From: Rhodospirillales bacterium
Lineage (GTDB): Bacteria > Pseudomonadota > Alphaproteobacteria > Rhodospirillales > JABHCV01
Direction of reading: 5' to 3'
NCBI GenBank assembly: GCA_016776705.1
Contig: JADHSW010000048.1
Location: forward strand, 1-16,065
DNA length: 16,065 bases
Shown here: positions 14,168 through 16,065 of the stretch, piece after piece
Position numbering within the stretch: position 1 is the first letter of the stretch
Layout of the letters: the number at the start of each line of letters is the position of its first letter
Translations under genes and position numbers: made by a program
Notes under the pieces: generated by a model
Seen by the model: the letters and a program-made list of their open reading frames with translations, nothing else
Told to the model about the DNA's origin: nothing
The model's database searches: none

Positions 14168-15007
14168 GTGAGCGTTCATCGCGAAAGCAAAAAAATTACC
14201 GTTACCGATATTCGTTCCCGCAAAGGCGGCGCCCCCTTGGTTTGCTTGACGGCTTATACATCGCTTACGGCGCAGTTGCTGGACGATAACACCGACCTGT
14301 TGCTGGTCGGGGATTCCCTGGGCATGGTTCTGTACGGCCTGAACGACACCCTGGGCGTTACCCTGGATATGATGATCGCCCACGGCAAGGCGGTGATGCG
14401 AGGCGCGAGCAAGGCCTGCGTTATCGTCGACATGCCGTTCGGGTCCTATCAGGAAAGCCCTCAAATGGCTTTCAGGAACGCCGCCCGGGTGATGAAAGAA
14501 GTCGGCTGCGCCGGGATCAAGCTGGAGGGCGGTGTTGAAATGGCCGAAACCGTTGAGTTCCTTACCAAGCGCGGCATTCCGGTGCTGGCCCATGTTGGCC
14601 TGCTGCCGCAATCGGTCAATACGGCGGGCGGGTTTCGTTCTCACGGCAAGGAAGACGATGAGGCTGATCGTATTCTGGCTGACGCCATCGCCGTCGCGCA
14701 AGCAGGGGCATTTGCCACTGTTGTCGAAGGAACGGTCGAGCCTCTGGCCCGCAGAATTACCGAAACCATCGATATTCCGACAATTGGCATTGGGGCCTCC
14801 CCCGCCTGCGACGGGCAAATTCTGGTCACCGAAGACCTTGTCGGACTGTTTTCAGACTTCACACCGAAATTCGTCAAACGTTATGCCAACCTTGGGCAGC
14901 AAATCGCCGAGGCGGCGAAAAATTATTCCGAAGACGTCCGCTCCGGAAAATTTCCTGGCCCCGAACACTGTTTCGGGATGCGCCGCAGCAACGACGACGT
15001 CAAATAA
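14168..15007 (+). CDS. panB: 3-methyl-2-oxobutanoate hydroxymethyltransferase (ketopantoate hydroxymethyltransferase)
   Basis: Adds a hydroxymethyl group from 5,10-methylene-tetrahydrofolate to 2-oxoisovalerate, the first committed step to pantothenate. Length is 279 residues, standard for the family. Metal- and substrate-binding signatures are visible: 'LLVGDSLGMV' (Asp49), 'IVDMPFGSYQ' (Asp88) and 'GIKLEGG' (Glu120). 'HVGLLPQSVNTAGGF', 'VVEGTVEP' and 'TIGIGASPACDGQILV' follow. The start is GTG at 14168 with AGGAGA 7 nt upstream (14155-14160), a strong site. panC follows after 12 bp, so the two pathway enzymes are co-expressed. A cytoplasmic decameric enzyme in studied bacteria. Confidence 0.98.
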   Translation: MSVHRESKKITVTDIRSRKGGAPLVCLTAYTSLTAQLLDDNTDLLLVGDSLGMVLYGLNDTLGVTLDMMIAHGKAVMRGASKACVIVDMPFGSYQESPQMAFRNAARVMKEVGCAGIKLEGGVEMAETVEFLTKRGIPVLAHVGLLPQSVNTAGGFRSHGKEDDEADRILADAIAVAQAGAFATVVEGTVEPLARRITETIDIPTIGIGASPACDGQILVTEDLVGLFSDFTPKFVKRYANLGQQIAEAAKNYSEDVRSGKFPGPEHCFGMRRSNDDVK

Positions 15008-15019
15008 GGGCTCTGAGAC

Positions 15020-15859
15020 ATGATCAAGACTGTGCGCACCGTTGATGAATTGCGTAAGATTGTCCGCGGATGGCGCGCTGAGGGGCTGAGCATGGGACTT
15101 GTTCCGACCATGGGCGCCCTGCACGCCGGTCACATGGCGCTTGCGGCGCGATCCCTGGAAACGACTGACAGAACCATTGCGACGCTTTTTGTGAATCCCA
15201 AACAGTTTGGTGAAGGAGAAGATCTGGAAAGCTACCCCCGCGATGAGCAAACCGACAGCGACAAGCTTGGGCAGGCCGGGGTGCATCTTTTGTTCGCACC
15301 AGATGTGGATCAAATGTATCCCGCGAATTTTTCTACAGGGGTCAGTGTCGGTGGTCTTGGGGATGTGCTGGAAGGCACATACCGCCCGGGTTTTTTTGAT
15401 GGTGTAGCAACGGTTGTTTCGAAATTGCTCAACCAGGCCGGTGCCGACAGGGCTTTTTTTGGCGAAAAGGATTATCAGCAGCTTCAGGTCATCACCCGCA
15501 TGGCCCGGGACCTGAATATCCCGACGGTGATTGAAGGGGTTGCGACCATTCGCGAGGAAGACGGACTAGCCCTGTCCTCGCGCAACGTTTATTTGAGCGC
15601 CGAAGAACGCCGCGCCGCGCCTGTTCTCTACCAGACCCTGATGCAGGTCGCATCAAGGGTGAAAGCGGGCGATGACATTATCGAGTTGGAAAACTGGGGC
15701 CGCGAACAAGTGCTGGCCGTGGGTTTTTCTAGTGTTGATTATTTAAGTGTCCACGACGCCGAAACCCTTGAGGCCTTTGGCGAACGGTCTCGTCCCGGTC
15801 GGGTGCTGGTGGCGGCGAAGTTGGGTCGGGCCCGCCTGATCGACAACGTGCCGGTGTAG
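15020..15859 (+). CDS. panC: Pantothenate synthetase (pantoate--beta-alanine ligase)
   Basis: Joins D-pantoate and beta-alanine with ATP, through pantoyl-adenylate, to make pantothenate. A 279-residue cytidylyltransferase-fold protein with the HIGH-type motif 'PTMGALHAGH' (His35, His38), 'FVNPKQFGEGEDLESYPR', 'GFFDGVATVVSKL', 'FFGEKDYQQL' and the KMSKS-like 'LALSSRNVYL'. It follows panB by 12 bp with only a weak GAG before its ATG, consistent with coupling to panB. The ketopantoate reductase gene (panE) and panD are not in the window. Confidence 0.98.
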   Translation: MIKTVRTVDELRKIVRGWRAEGLSMGLVPTMGALHAGHMALAARSLETTDRTIATLFVNPKQFGEGEDLESYPRDEQTDSDKLGQAGVHLLFAPDVDQMYPANFSTGVSVGGLGDVLEGTYRPGFFDGVATVVSKLLNQAGADRAFFGEKDYQQLQVITRMARDLNIPTVIEGVATIREEDGLALSSRNVYLSAEERRAAPVLYQTLMQVASRVKAGDDIIELENWGREQVLAVGFSSVDYLSVHDAETLEAFGERSRPGRVLVAAKLGRARLIDNVPV

Positions 15860-15868
15860 GCATCCCTG

Positions 15869-16065
15869 ATGGAGAGCCTTGCCAGCGTCTTCCTGAGCGC
15901 CTTTCTGGCCGCGACGATCCTGCCATTTTCATCGGAAATTGTGCTCACCGCGTTTTATGCAGCGGGGGGTGGCGCGGCCGTGACCCTGTGGCTTGTCGCC
16001 AGCGCCGGCAATGTGTTGGGGGCGATGGTTAACTGGGGTCTGGGTCGTTATGCGCTGCACTGGCA
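15869..16065 (+). CDS. YqaA-family (DedA/VTT-like) inner-membrane protein, N-terminal part (cut by right edge)
   Basis: The frame opens with ATG at 15869, 9 bp after the panC stop codon, and is still open at the window end, giving 65 residues. The sequence MESLASVFLSAFLAATILP is followed by 'SSEIVLTAFYAAGGG' and 'ASAGNVLGAMVNWGLGRY', which matches the N-terminus of YqaA-type proteins ('FLSAFLAATLLP..SE', 'GN.LG...NW.LGR'). These are small polytopic relatives of the SNARE-associated/DedA group with no firmly known function. The close spacing suggests read-through from panBC, although a functional tie to pantothenate synthesis is not evident. The ribosome binding site is not obvious. Confidence 0.8.
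   Translation, partial: MESLASVFLSAFLAATILPFSSEIVLTAFYAAGGGAAVTLWLVASAGNVLGAMVNWGLGRYALHW

Noticed and set aside
14139..14171. Ten-codon frame MNNLKQENRP ending in GTGA at the panB start
   Set aside because: The overlap of its stop codon with the panB GTG is neat, but it has no ribosome binding site of its own, and panB's strong AGGAGA lies inside it. Chance is likely.

Overview
The window looks like a chromosomal segment of an alphaproteobacterium, most likely of the Rhodospirillales/Rhodospirillaceae type. Three things suggest this: the order rpmH-rnpA-yidD-yidC-engB-argB, the tandem DUF2336 genes (a family common in Rhodospirillales), and a lysine rather than an arginine in the YidC insertase core. 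Base composition is moderately GC-rich and even throughout. I see no transposase, integrase, phage gene, tRNA, rRNA or CRISPR array. The longest stretch without a gene is about 240 bp (6077-6318).

Layout. (1) 2-1816, plus strand: two adjacent DUF2336 paralogues; the first is cut by the left edge. (2) 1826-6076, minus strand: a tight block transcribed as rpmH, rnpA, yidD, yidC, engB/ysxC, argB. It makes ribosomal protein L34, the RNase P protein, two membrane-protein insertion factors, a 50S-assembly GTPase and an arginine-biosynthesis kinase. A near-consensus sigma-70 promoter (6108-6136) fires into rpmH, and the first three genes seem to use non-ATG starts. (3) 6137-6318: a divergent intergenic region with three GTRAC-containing heptamers at exact 11-bp spacing, resembling a PhoB/OmpR-family binding site. 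(4) 6319-11592, plus strand: a compact run of TVP38/TMEM64 membrane protein, FAD-dependent disulfide oxidoreductase, sensor histidine kinase without a regulator, trans-aconitate methyltransferase-like protein and an exported DUF547 protein. Gaps are 21 bp or less, with one ATGA overlap. (5) 11667-12065: a small exported protein with six cysteines, unrecognised. (6) 12062-13900, minus strand: gamma-glutamyltranspeptidase, probably a lipoprotein, convergent with the small protein. Both stop codons lie inside one hairpin. (7) 13995-16065, plus strand: a 38-residue single-span membrane microprotein, then panB and panC (pantothenate synthesis) and the start of a YqaA-family membrane protein cut by the right edge.

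Most of the window is housekeeping. The parts most worth a second look are the 6319-11592 cluster with its possible upstream operator, the six-cysteine exported protein and the microprotein upstream of panB. I did not find a clear novel defence or mobile system.
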